Part shown: positions 1 to 5,856 of the stretch, piece by piece
Position numbering within the stretch: position 1 is the first letter of the stretch
Layout: each line of letters starts with the position of its first letter
NCBI GenBank assembly: GCA_012514445.1
Contig: JAAZAI010000319.1
Span: 1-9,101 of the forward strand
Direction of reading: 5' to 3'
DNA: 9,101 nucleotides
From: Lentisphaerota bacterium
GTDB lineage: Bacteria; Verrucomicrobiota; Kiritimatiellia; RFP12; UBA3636
The notes under the pieces: model-generated
Told to the model about the DNA's origin: nothing
What the model saw: only the letters and a program-made list of their open reading frames with translations
Databases searched by the model: none
Position numbers and translations under genes: made by a program

Positions 1-230
1 GCGCGCGAAGCCCGAGCCGCCTGAGGAAAGCCCGCGCGTTCGCTCCATCCAGACCCGCCGAAGCAGGCGCGGGCGCTTGCGCTCGCCCGGAAAATGTGGT
101 TTTCGCGAGGTGATCGCACACAATCGGACGTCACCCCGGCTCCATGCCGTCGCGATGCGTCCGAATCCCCGACGGCAGGGCCACCCTTCGAAAATCATGC
201 CATCTTGGGACAGGCTCTAAATACCGGGGT
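1..230. other. Left-edge region without a supported gene
   Basis: No convincing coding region is visible. One forward frame is open from position 2 to a TAA at 218-220 without a start in the window, so it could be the tail of a gene to the left. Its translation is very arginine- and proline-rich with no recognisable motif, which is what GC-rich non-coding DNA often gives. A longer forward frame starting at 94 runs through into alr in a different frame and gives low-complexity Pro/Ser/Arg/Ala sequence typical of a shadow ORF. I cannot assign a function to this stretch. Confidence 0.4.
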
Positions 231-247
231 CTGGGGCAGAGCCCCAG
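231..247. repeat. Perfect 7-bp hairpin before the tandem array
   Basis: CTGGGGC, a three-base loop AGA, then GCCCCAG form a perfect 7-bp stem. No T-tract follows on the plus strand, so it is not a canonical intrinsic terminator. It lies immediately upstream of the 253-294 tandem array. It could end transcription from the left or be part of a dispersed intergenic element. Confidence 0.5.
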
Positions 248-252
248 CGGAA

Positions 253-294
253 ACTACTCTCTACTCACTACTCTCTACTCACTACTCTCCACTC
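253..294 (+). repeat. 14-nt tandem repeat built of heptamers
   Basis: Three consecutive copies of ACTACTCTCTACTC. The first two (253-266, 267-280) are identical and the third (281-294) differs by one base. Each 14-mer is itself two heptamers (ACTACTC, TCTACTC) sharing the core NNNACTC. The array sits about 25 bp upstream of the alr -35 box. A second array on the same heptamer theme lies at 5857-5891. Confidence 0.85.
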
Positions 295-319
295 ACTGAC
301 GCGTTACCCGCAATTTGGC

Positions 320-349
320 TTGAACGGCGGCGGGACCGGGGCGTATACT
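320..349 (+). promoter_or_regulatory. Sigma70-like promoter of alr
   Basis: TTGAAC at 320-325 and TATACT at 344-349 are separated by 18 bp and match the -35/-10 consensus at 4/6 and 5/6 positions. Transcription would start near 355-357, giving a leader of only about 15 nt. That leader is just enough for the AGGAA ribosome-binding site at 360-364, seven bases before the ATG at 372. Confidence 0.6.
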
Positions 350-371
350 CGTACACCACAGGAACCCCACT

Positions 372-1502
372 ATGGAACACGTTGAAAGCCGGGTCGTGCT
401 CGACATCGACCTGGACATCCTCGCCGAAAACTACCGCAAGATCGCCGCCTCGGTCGCCCCGCTCCAGACCGTCGTCGTGCTCAAGGCCGGCGCCTACGGC
501 CTCGGCATGCGCCCCGTCGCCCAGGCTCTCGCCAAGGCCGGCGCCGCCGCCATCGCCACCGCCGAGCTCGCCGAGGCCCTCGCCGCCACGGATCTCGGCC
601 TGCCCGTGCTCCTCCTCGGCACCGTGCTGCCCGGCGAACTCGAGCCCGCTCTGCGAGCCGGCGTCCGCGTCCCCGTCGCGGGCCTCGACGAGGCCCGCGC
701 CATCGCCGAAGCCGCCGGCCGACTCGGCGTCGCCGCCCGCGGCCACCTCGCGCTCGACACCGGCATGGGCCGCGTCGGCATCCGCCTCCAGGACGCCGCG
801 GACGTCATCCCGCGCATCGCCGCGCTGCCCAACCTCGTCCTCGAGGGGATGTATTCGCACTTCCCCACCGCCTACCTCGAGCACGACGCCGAGACGCCGC
901 GCCAGATCGAGGCGTTCCTCGCCCTCGCCGCCAGCCTCCGCGCCCAGGGCATCGCCCCGCCCTGGCTCCACATCGCCAACAGCGACGCCATCAACAACTT
1001 CCCGGACGCCGCCTGCCGCCCGCCTTTCACCCACGTGCGCACGGGCATCAACCTCTACGGCTCCTTCGACACGATCGGCAACCGCCGGCTCCGCCTCCGC
1101 CCCGTGCTCGCCATGCGGGCGCGCCTCGCCCAGGTGCGCACGCTCTCGGCCGGCAGCACGATCGGCTACGGCCGCACCTTCGTCTGCCCGCGCGACATGC
1201 GCATCGGCACCGTCGCCGCCGGCTACGCCGACGGGCTCCCCCTCGCGCTCTCCAACCGCGGCAGCCTCCTCGTCCGCGGCCGCCCCTGCCCCGTCGTCGG
1301 CCGCATCTCCATGGACTACACCACCGTCGCGCTCGACCAAGTCGAGGACGCGCAGGCCGGCGACGACGTCGTCTGCGTCGGCGGCGAAGCCCCCGGCGCG
1401 ATGTCCGTCGAGGCCTGGGCCACGCTCAAGGGCACCCATCCCTACGAAGTCATCTGCTCCTTCGGCAGCCGCGTCCAGCGGCGATATGTTGGGGGGCCGT
1501 GA
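372..1502 (+). CDS. alr: Alanine racemase (PLP-dependent)
   Basis: Interconverts L- and D-alanine in the cytoplasm, supplying D-Ala for peptidoglycan. The 376 residues match the usual length and two-domain layout: an N-terminal PLP-binding TIM barrel and a C-terminal beta domain. Visible landmarks are the PLP lysine K38 in KAGAYGLG, TGMGRVG (R134), the NSDA phosphate-binding region (S204), RTGINLYG (R223, Y229), the catalytic tyrosine Y266 in IGYGRT, GYADG (Y285) and GRISMDY (M314, D315). Odd points: the usual KA(D/N)AYGHG is KAGAYGLG, and the lysine that is carbamylated in the Geobacillus enzyme, seven residues before the TGMGR arginine, is alanine (A127). The start is set by AGGAA at 360-364. 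The gene appears monocistronic: its own promoter lies upstream and a repeat-filled gap follows. Very high GC at third positions. Another PLP amino-acid racemase of the same fold is possible but less likely. Confidence 0.93.
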   Translation: MEHVESRVVLDIDLDILAENYRKIAASVAPLQTVVVLKAGAYGLGMRPVAQALAKAGAAAIATAELAEALAATDLGLPVLLLGTVLPGELEPALRAGVRVPVAGLDEARAIAEAAGRLGVAARGHLALDTGMGRVGIRLQDAADVIPRIAALPNLVLEGMYSHFPTAYLEHDAETPRQIEAFLALAASLRAQGIAPPWLHIANSDAINNFPDAACRPPFTHVRTGINLYGSFDTIGNRRLRLRPVLAMRARLAQVRTLSAGSTIGYGRTFVCPRDMRIGTVAAGYADGLPLALSNRGSLLVRGRPCPVVGRISMDYTTVALDQVEDAQAGDDVVCVGGEAPGAMSVEAWATLKGTHPYEVICSFGSRVQRRYVGGP

Positions 1503-1522
1503 GTGTGGGAGTGTGGGGGGGG
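1501..1522 (+). repeat. Octamer duplication and G8 tract after alr
   Basis: GAGTGTGG occurs twice back to back (1501-1508, 1509-1516) and runs into a tract of eight G residues (1515-1522). It begins inside the alr stop codon. The G-run is prone to length variation, and I see no terminator here. Confidence 0.7.
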
Positions 1523-1532
1523 TGTGAGTAAC

Positions 1533-1568
1533 CTTTGTCGCGAACTTTGTCGCGAGCTTCGTCGACAC
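1533..1568 (+). repeat. 12-nt tandem repeat, three units
   Basis: CTTTGTCGCGAA (1533-1544), CTTTGTCGCGAG (1545-1556) and the diverged CTTCGTCGACAC (1557-1568) are consecutive 12-nt units. They lie between alr and the exported-protein gene and lead directly into the hexamer array. Confidence 0.7.
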
Positions 1569-1604
1569 CCGAGAAGTCGTAATCGTAGTCCTAATCGTAT
1601 CGCG
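1545..1604 (+). repeat. Dispersed intergenic repeat, copy 1
   Basis: Begins CTTTGTCGC, then CTTCGTCGAcAC, followed by a hexamer array AAGTCG, TAATCG, TAGTCC, TAATCG (1574-1597) and ends near CGCG. The same order of elements recurs at 5359-5424, so this looks like one copy of a diverged dispersed element with a period-6 core (NNRTCN). It ends about 8 bases before the ribosome-binding site of the next gene and overlaps the third-unit region of the 12-nt repeat. Confidence 0.6.
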
Positions 1605-1611
1605 CCAGATC

Positions 1612-1615
1612 GGAG
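1612..1615 (+). promoter_or_regulatory. Ribosome-binding site deciding the start at 1623
   Basis: GGAG lies seven bases before the ATG at 1623. The frame is open back to 1503, but that extension is translated intergenic repeat. This SD and the signal peptide that follows support 1623 over 1503. The ATG at 1656 is an alternative with no comparable SD. Confidence 0.65.
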
Positions 1616-1622
1616 ACCATCC

Positions 1623-4600
1623 ATGCATGTACAACGACGCCTCCCCATCTGCCCGATGATTTCGCCCCATCCGGCTTTCCGCCTATGGCTGGGCGCCTGT
1701 GTGGCGTTTTTCGCAGTTTTCGCCTCGGCGGATGCCTGGCAAGGCCCTTACTATCAGGAGGGGCATCCCGGCAGCGCCGTCGAATTCGAGGGACCGCGCT
1801 ATGCCATCCGCACGCACGACGGCAAGGGCTTTACCGAAGGTGCATGGCGCGAGGACGGCGCTGGCAGGATTCTTCCCGCCTGCTGTCATGACGTCCGGTT
1901 TGAACACGCTGGCGACGTCCTCGTCGACGGCGATGGCGTCCGCTGGACGCGCTCGGCGCCTGTCTGGCCGCTCCAAGACGAACCGCGGGCGCCGCTGACG
2001 ATCCAAATCCGCGATGCCAAGTCCGGCGACCCCATCCGGGATTTCACATTCCGCTACAGGCTTGAAGCTCCGAAGGGGCAAGAACTCCCGGACTGGGTGC
2101 TGCCGCGGCATGTCGTCGGCGAAAACGGAACGACGACGTTCGACGCGCCTTTGTCTTGCAAACTGACGCTCGTCGTCGACGCCCTCGACTACCTCTGCCA
2201 CGGGAGCGGACGTGGATACCACACCTTCGCCATCCAGCCGACCAACACCGTGCGAAACGTGGACGTCCGTCTTGAACGAGGACCGACCGTCGAAGGCATC
2301 GTCCTCGATGCCGAAACGGGGGAACCGATTTCCGGGGCGCACGTGGCGCCACTCGTCGAATACCACCCTGCAATAGTCCCCAACACGTCGCGAGAAACCA
2401 TCACCGACGAAGCGGGCCGATTCACCGTCCATGCCGTTCAGGACTGGGCAGGAGTCCAAGTCCGGCATGAGCGCTATCTGACGGAAAAACAACGGGGTTA
2501 CGTCTGGTTGTCGCAAGGCGAAGACGAATGGGACGAATGGGGGGGGAAGTCCATCAAAAGCAATGTCTGGGAATCGGTCGAGGGAAATCCGTTCCTGAAG
2601 CGCACGGAGATTCGGCTCACGAAGGCGGCCCATTTGACCGGCACCGTCCACTCTATCACCGGCGAACCCTTGGCCGATGTGAACATCGGCCGCGACAGCC
2701 CCCCCACGCTGTCTCGGAGCGATGGCGAATTCGACTTGTACTACCGAATGCCAAAGGACGGTGCCGCATGGATGCTAGCCTTCACCAAGCCGGGCTTTTT
2801 GCCCCAGAGTGTCGAGATCCAAGGCTCGACGAATCGCCTCGACATCGTGCTGTCGCCGCAATACCGCATTTCCGGCCGCGTGCTTGCGCCGGATGGACGT
2901 CCTGTCCCGAAGTTCACACTCGCTGTCGGTGACGAGAGCGACTCCGGCTACCGCCACGACCGCAGGTTGGACGTCATGGATCCCGACGGCCGATTTTCCA
3001 TCGACGTCAACGGGCCGCTTACGAACGTCGTCTCGGCTATTGCCCCCGGCTACGCCGCCACCCACGTGCGCGTCGAACTGCGGCGCGACATGCCGCCCGT
3101 CGAGCTCGTCCTCAAGCCGGGCCTCGAAGTCACCGGTGACCTCGTCGCCCCGGAGTCCGTCCGCACCAATCTGGTCGTTTCGCTGAAGGCGCGATTTGAC
3201 CTCGACCCTTGGCGCACCCTCGTTCCCGAGCAGCGCCCCGCCGAGCATTCCTACTCGCGGGAGCGATACGACGATAAGTCGCTTCGGCTGTCCGACTGCG
3301 AGACCCGACCGGATGCCAAAGGCGCGTACCGATTCGTCGGGGTCGCCCCCGGACGGTACACGCTTTCCGTGACGGGCGACGGCATCATCCCGGTCCAGCG
3401 GTTTGTCCGCATTGCCGAGGCGAGGCAGCGGCTCCCTGAACTGACGATCACGCCACTCGGATACGGCGTCGTCGCCGGTCAGGTGTTCGAGCCATACGGC
3501 GCCATACGCTATCCCGACAACCCGCAACCGTGGCCTTTTGCGGACGGCAACATCTTCCCTTCGATTCCAAACGAAAGTGAGGACGGCATACCCTTCAAGG
3601 CCGATGAACAGGGACGGTACTGCGTCAGCAATGTCCCCGCAGGCCCGGTCAGTCTCTCCGTTCAGTATCCGGTCACCTTCGATATCATCGAAGCCATGTC
3701 GGCAACCGGCATCGTCCACGCCGGCCATACAACGCAAATCGACGTCGCGTGGCAGGAGAGGCGCGCTCCAGAGGCGAAGAAGGAGGAGACGGGAATCGCC
3801 CGGTTTCAGATGACGGTCGGCAACGGAAGCGCCGCGGACTTTGCCAAAGGCACCGGCATCGATCTCAACGTGACCCCCGGGGCGGAGATTCCGAATTGGG
3901 AGTTGAAGACCTTCGTTCGCGTAGACAGGTTTCGAACGGTGTTCGGTCAATCGTCCGGTCGTGTGCCGATGAGTCTGGGAAACACGGAATTCGAGGTCAG
4001 CGAACTGCCGGGTGGCCACTGGTACCTCCGTCTGATTGAGTACCCGAGTGAAGACCATAGGTTTGTTGATAGTACGTGCTGGGAGTCCGAAGCGTTCTAC
4101 CTCACGGTGCCCGATGCGGAGGCGGAGTTTGATGTCGTGCTACCGGCGCATTCAGTTCGTGGCTCAATAGAAAGGCAGGAGGGCTCCTTCTATTTGATTG
4201 ATGCCGTTCATTTTCTCGATGCGGCCGATGGTTGCGTCAAGCGCAGTGTTCTGCTTGACGACAAAGGAAAATTCGTTGCCCGGTTCCTGCCGGCCGGAAG
4301 CTATCATGTCTTGGCCAGAAACCCGAAGCGGGGTTGGGGCATGCGCCGCGACGTTCGCGTCGATGGCGCTGTCGATGTCGGCGACATCGCGCTCCAACCC
4401 GGCGTGACACTGGTTGCCCAGCTCGTCATCGACGAGCCACTGGACGGCGATGGGGACGATTTGGAGGTTCAGATTCGGGACATTGCCATGGGCATCTCAC
4501 TCGACGCCGACTCGCGCATGTCGCAAGACGGCGACGAAGCCGTCTTCGACCACCTCTGGCAGGGAACCTGGGAGGTCACGCTGACCGACGGCTTCGCCGA

Positions 4601-4694
4601 GGATCGCCGCGTGCTGGGCGTCGTCACAAACGTCATCGGCTCCGCAACCGCCTCCCCGGTCGTCGTCGAACTGTCGACGGGCCCAAGTGAATAA
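1623..4694 (+). CDS. Large exported protein with repeated carboxypeptidase-regulatory-like domains
   Basis: 1023 residues, function unknown. Residues about 18-38 form a signal peptide (FRLWLGACVAFFAVFASADA) with a plausible signal-peptidase-I site after ADA, so the protein is probably exported. The mature part is a string of beta-rich modules of the carboxypeptidase-regulatory/transthyretin-like type, each with a pattern like 'G.V.D..G.P..gA' followed by 'D..G.F': clearest at about 220-280 (VEGIVLDAETGEPISGAHV), 335-410 (LTGTVHSITGEPLADVNI) and 415-500 (ISGRVLAPDGRPVPKFTL). Weaker copies lie at about 505-610 (AKGAYRFVGVAPGRYTLSV), 612-710 and 843-920. No catalytic motif, C-terminal anchor or sorting signal is evident. 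Such modules usually mediate adhesion or binding or act as structural spacers; a function here is not inferable. Codon use is less GC-extreme than in alr, most obviously around 4040-4340. It converges with the minus-strand gene that follows. Confidence 0.85.
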   Translation: MHVQRRLPICPMISPHPAFRLWLGACVAFFAVFASADAWQGPYYQEGHPGSAVEFEGPRYAIRTHDGKGFTEGAWREDGAGRILPACCHDVRFEHAGDVLVDGDGVRWTRSAPVWPLQDEPRAPLTIQIRDAKSGDPIRDFTFRYRLEAPKGQELPDWVLPRHVVGENGTTTFDAPLSCKLTLVVDALDYLCHGSGRGYHTFAIQPTNTVRNVDVRLERGPTVEGIVLDAETGEPISGAHVAPLVEYHPAIVPNTSRETITDEAGRFTVHAVQDWAGVQVRHERYLTEKQRGYVWLSQGEDEWDEWGGKSIKSNVWESVEGNPFLKRTEIRLTKAAHLTGTVHSITGEPLADVNIGRDSPPTLSRSDGEFDLYYRMPKDGAAWMLAFTKPGFLPQSVEIQGSTNRLDIVLSPQYRISGRVLAPDGRPVPKFTLAVGDESDSGYRHDRRLDVMDPDGRFSIDVNGPLTNVVSAIAPGYAATHVRVELRRDMPPVELVLKPGLEVTGDLVAPESVRTNLVVSLKARFDLDPWRTLVPEQRPAEHSYSRERYDDKSLRLSDCETRPDAKGAYRFVGVAPGRYTLSVTGDGIIPVQRFVRIAEARQRLPELTITPLGYGVVAGQVFEPYGAIRYPDNPQPWPFADGNIFPSIPNESEDGIPFKADEQGRYCVSNVPAGPVSLSVQYPVTFDIIEAMSATGIVHAGHTTQIDVAWQERRAPEAKKEETGIARFQMTVGNGSAADFAKGTGIDLNVTPGAEIPNWELKTFVRVDRFRTVFGQSSGRVPMSLGNTEFEVSELPGGHWYLRLIEYPSEDHRFVDSTCWESEAFYLTVPDAEAEFDVVLPAHSVRGSIERQEGSFYLIDAVHFLDAADGCVKRSVLLDDKGKFVARFLPAGSYHVLARNPKRGWGMRRDVRVDGAVDVGDIALQPGVTLVAQLVIDEPLDGDGDDLEVQIRDIAMGISLDADSRMSQDGDEAVFDHLWQGTWEVTLTDGFAEDRRVLGVVTNVIGSATASPVVVELSTGPSE

Positions 4695-4697
4695 GGT

Positions 4698-4714
4698 GCG
4701 CTAGGCGCCAGCGC
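4698..4714. terminator. Possible short hairpin between convergent genes
   Basis: GCGCT (4698-4702), a seven-base loop AGGCGCC and AGCGC (4710-4714) form a 5-bp stem followed by only two Ts. It overlaps the stop codon of the minus-strand gene. Only 6 bp separate the two stop codons, so any terminator must overlap coding sequence. The stem is short, so this is tentative. Confidence 0.25.
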
Positions 4715-5156
4715 TTCCGCCGGAGGCACCGGGCTCCGAGCGCCGTGCCGGACCGAGGGCGTGCGCCAGCACCTTCTTGACCGCCTCGCGATCGCCGAGC
4801 AGCCATGACACGGTTTTCGCGCCGACGCCGATGAGACCCATCGACAGCCACGTCAAGATGAAGACGCCGCCGCCAATCACTCCGATCGCCAGAGGCGGCG
4901 CCCCGCGAATCGCCGTCCCCGCGACGTCCAGATTGAGGTCGTCTCCGCCGACGGCCTCCACCCATTTGCCGAACAGCGCCTGAAAGGCCGCGGGGTCGTC
5001 CAGTGCGGCGAAGACGAGGCCAAACAGGCGTGTTGCGTAGACCAGGCCAATCACAATCGTCACGACGCCGAGGATGGCGCCACAAGCCCGGATGAGTTGC
5101 AGGAACGACTGCAGATTGAACGACGATGCGCTGTCCTCTCGACCGTAATCTTTCAT
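4701..5156 (-). CDS. Small membrane protein with two predicted transmembrane helices
   Basis: 151 residues, family not recognised. The N-terminus is hydrophilic (MKDYGREDSASS), followed by a hydrophobic segment at about 21-50 (ILGVVTIVIGLVYATRLFGL within it). Next come a polar loop at about 52-86 containing the acidic stretch GGDDLNLD and a second hydrophobic segment at about 88-117 that is glycine-rich (IGVIGGGVFILTWL). The C-terminal tail is basic then Gly/Ser/Ala-rich, probably cytoplasmic. The start at 5156 is preceded by AAAGGG five bases upstream. An in-frame ATG at 5201 would add 15 lysine-rich residues, but its AGGAA abuts the start codon. The gene has its own promoter at 5250-5278 and a roughly 87-nt leader. 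No neighbour on its strand suggests a role. Confidence 0.75.
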   Translation of the reverse strand: MKDYGREDSASSFNLQSFLQLIRACGAILGVVTIVIGLVYATRLFGLVFAALDDPAAFQALFGKWVEAVGGDDLNLDVAGTAIRGAPPLAIGVIGGGVFILTWLSMGLIGVGAKTVSWLLGDREAVKKVLAHALGPARRSEPGASGGSAGA

Positions 5157-5249
5157 CGTTACCCTTTCTTCTACCTTTTTTGCAGTCTTCGTCTGGCCCA
5201 TTTCCTGCGAACGGCTATCCCTTGCTGTCGACCCAGGAAACGAGTTGCG

Positions 5250-5278
5250 ACTATAGCCTCCTGTCGGACAGGCGTCAA
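5250..5278 (-). promoter_or_regulatory. Near-consensus sigma70 promoter of the small membrane protein gene
   Basis: On the minus strand TTGACG (5278-5273) and TATAGT (5255-5250) are separated by exactly 17 bp, matching the -35/-10 consensus at 5/6 and 5/6 positions. Transcription should start near 5243, about 87 nt before the ATG at 5156. It is the strongest promoter match I see in the window. Confidence 0.75.
5260..5272. promoter_or_regulatory. Operator-like inverted repeat inside the promoter spacer
   Basis: CCTGTC-G-GACAGG is a perfect 6-bp inverted repeat with one central base. It fills 13 of the 17 spacer positions and directly abuts the -35 hexamer. A dimeric regulator bound here would block or realign RNA polymerase. 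No regulator gene is in the window. Confidence 0.45.
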
Positions 5279-5358
5279 GCGTGAAACAATGTAAAGGCGG
5301 CCACGGGTGTGTGTCAGGATCGTGACAGGGTTGTTGATTTTCGGGAGTTGGAAGTTGC

Positions 5359-5424
5359 CTTTGTCGCTTCGTCGAACACAACAAAGTCCTGATCGCAATC
5401 ATAATCCTGATCGTATTCGACGCG
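5359..5424 (+). repeat. Dispersed intergenic repeat, copy 2
   Basis: CTTTGTCGC, then CTTCGTCGAaCAC in overlapping form, then a hexamer array AAGTCC, TGATCG, CAATCA, TAATCC, TGATCG, TATTCG (5384-5419), ending at CGCG. Element order and orientation match 1545-1604 despite many differences. This copy lies between divergently transcribed genes, whereas the first lies before a gene on the plus strand. Confidence 0.6.
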
Positions 5425-5427
5425 AGG

Positions 5428-5448
5428 GGCGCGCAGGCCCTGCGCGCC
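5428..5448. repeat. Perfect 21-bp inverted repeat
   Basis: GGCGCGCAGG, one base C, CCTGCGCGCC: 10-bp arms without mismatch. Directly downstream of the dispersed repeat. As DNA it is a near-continuous palindrome; as RNA it would need to open a few central pairs to make a loop. Confidence 0.8.
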
Positions 5449-5454
5449 GCCGGG

Positions 5455-5475
5455 CAACCCGTCGTAGCCGGGTTG
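5455..5475. repeat. Hairpin with 7-bp stem
   Basis: CAACCCG (5455-5461), loop TCGTAGC, CGGGTTG (5469-5475). Perfect stem, no T-tract, seven bases after the preceding 21-bp inverted repeat. Confidence 0.7.
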
Positions 5476-5542
5476 GTACTCCGCAGCGGCGCGCCGCGCG
5501 CGTCCACCACGGCAGGCGGGGCACCCTCGCCGAGCGCCTCCG

Positions 5543-5567
5543 TAATCTTGCTGTTTTTGCGAGATTA
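5543..5567. repeat. Stem of 9 bp with T-rich loop
   Basis: TAATCTTGC (5543-5551) pairs with GCGAGATTA (5559-5567) with one T-G wobble; the loop is TGTTTTT. It lies two bases before the 12-bp palindrome at 5570-5581. Confidence 0.55.
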
Positions 5568-5569
5568 TT

Positions 5570-5581
5570 GTGACGCGTCAC
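5570..5581. promoter_or_regulatory. Perfect 12-bp palindrome, possible protein-binding site
   Basis: GTGACGCGTCAC is fully self-complementary. The form suits a dimeric DNA-binding protein, but no promoter close to it is convincing, so a regulatory role is only a possibility. Confidence 0.3.
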
Positions 5582-5616
5582 GTCGCGAACAGGATGCCTG
5601 CGCCACTCATGCCGCG

Positions 5617-5637
5617 CCCGGGGCGCTCCGCAAGCAC
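5617..5637 (+). repeat. Direct repeat, left copy
   Basis: CCC-GGGGCGCTCCGCAAGCAC. Recurs at 5703-5724 with one inserted A and one C-to-T change. The two copies flank a pair of hairpins. Confidence 0.7.
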
Positions 5638-5653
5638 GTACGCAGAGTCTGGG

Positions 5654-5676
5654 GGCGCGGAGCTTCCGCTCCGCCC
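5654..5676. repeat. GC hairpin with TTCC loop
   Basis: CGGAGC, loop TTCC, GCTCCG forms a 6-bp stem, extended after a CG bulge by GGGG pairing with CCCC. It is the first of two adjacent hairpins between the direct repeats. Confidence 0.6.
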
Positions 5677-5681
5677 CGAAT

Positions 5682-5699
5682 GCGAGGCGGAAGCCTCGC
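5682..5699. repeat. GC hairpin with GGAA tetraloop
   Basis: GCGAGGC, loop GGAA, GCCTCGC: a perfect 7-bp stem closed by a GGAA (GNRA-type) tetraloop. The loop is the reverse complement of the TTCC loop in the neighbouring hairpin. Confidence 0.65.
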
Positions 5700-5702
5700 G
5701 GT

Positions 5703-5724
5703 CCCAGGGGCGCTTCGCAAGCAC
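5703..5724 (+). repeat. Direct repeat, right copy
   Basis: CCCAGGGGCGCTTCGCAAGCAC, about 86 bp from the left copy at 5617-5637. It is followed directly by the terminator-like hairpin at 5730-5754. Confidence 0.7.
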
Positions 5725-5729
5725 AGGTT

Positions 5730-5754
5730 GAAAACTGGGGCCAGGCCCATTTTC
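5730..5754. terminator. Terminator-like hairpin with flanking A and T tracts
   Basis: GAAAA (bulged C) TGGG pairs with CCCA TTTTC around a GCCAGG loop, a 9-bp stem with A-tract on one side and T-tract on the other. The geometry would work on either strand as a weak intrinsic terminator. However, no gene clearly ends into it, so it may instead be part of a repeat element. Confidence 0.35.
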
Positions 5755-5856
5755 TAAGGAATTGTCGCCCTTCAAAGCCCTCCATGGGACGCCTCTTGCG
5801 CCCGCATTCAAACGTGCAAACTGCGTCCCTCGCCGCAGTGGCAGGGTCTTCATTCT

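Noticed and set aside
253..294. CRISPR array
   Set aside because: The repeats are contiguous 7/14-mers without spacers and no cas gene is present.
94..1527. Long forward open frame spanning the upstream region and alr
   Set aside because: It reads the alr gene in another frame, giving Pro/Ser/Arg/Ala low-complexity sequence; alr has clear family motifs, an SD and a promoter.
1503..1622. N-terminal extension of the exported protein to an ATG at 1503
   Set aside because: The extra 40 residues are translated 12-nt and 6-nt repeats and would bury the signal peptide; the ATG at 1623 has a well-placed GGAG.
282..1670. Long minus-strand open frame opposite alr
   Set aside because: A GC-rich antisense shadow: repetitive Gly/Ala/Asp/Glu/Val sequence without motifs, and it runs through the intergenic tandem repeats at both ends.
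2775..4058. Minus-strand open frame opposite the exported-protein gene
   Set aside because: Arg/Val/Asp-rich shadow with no motif; the plus strand encodes a signal peptide and repeated domains.
5157..5510. N-terminal extension of the small membrane protein to 5510
   Set aside because: It would run through the promoter at 5250-5278 and the dispersed repeat; the start at 5156 has an SD-like AAAGGG.
5617..5724. Insertion sequence or CRISPR-like repeats
   Set aside because: Only two imperfect direct repeats, no transposase frame, no terminal inverted repeats and no regular spacers.
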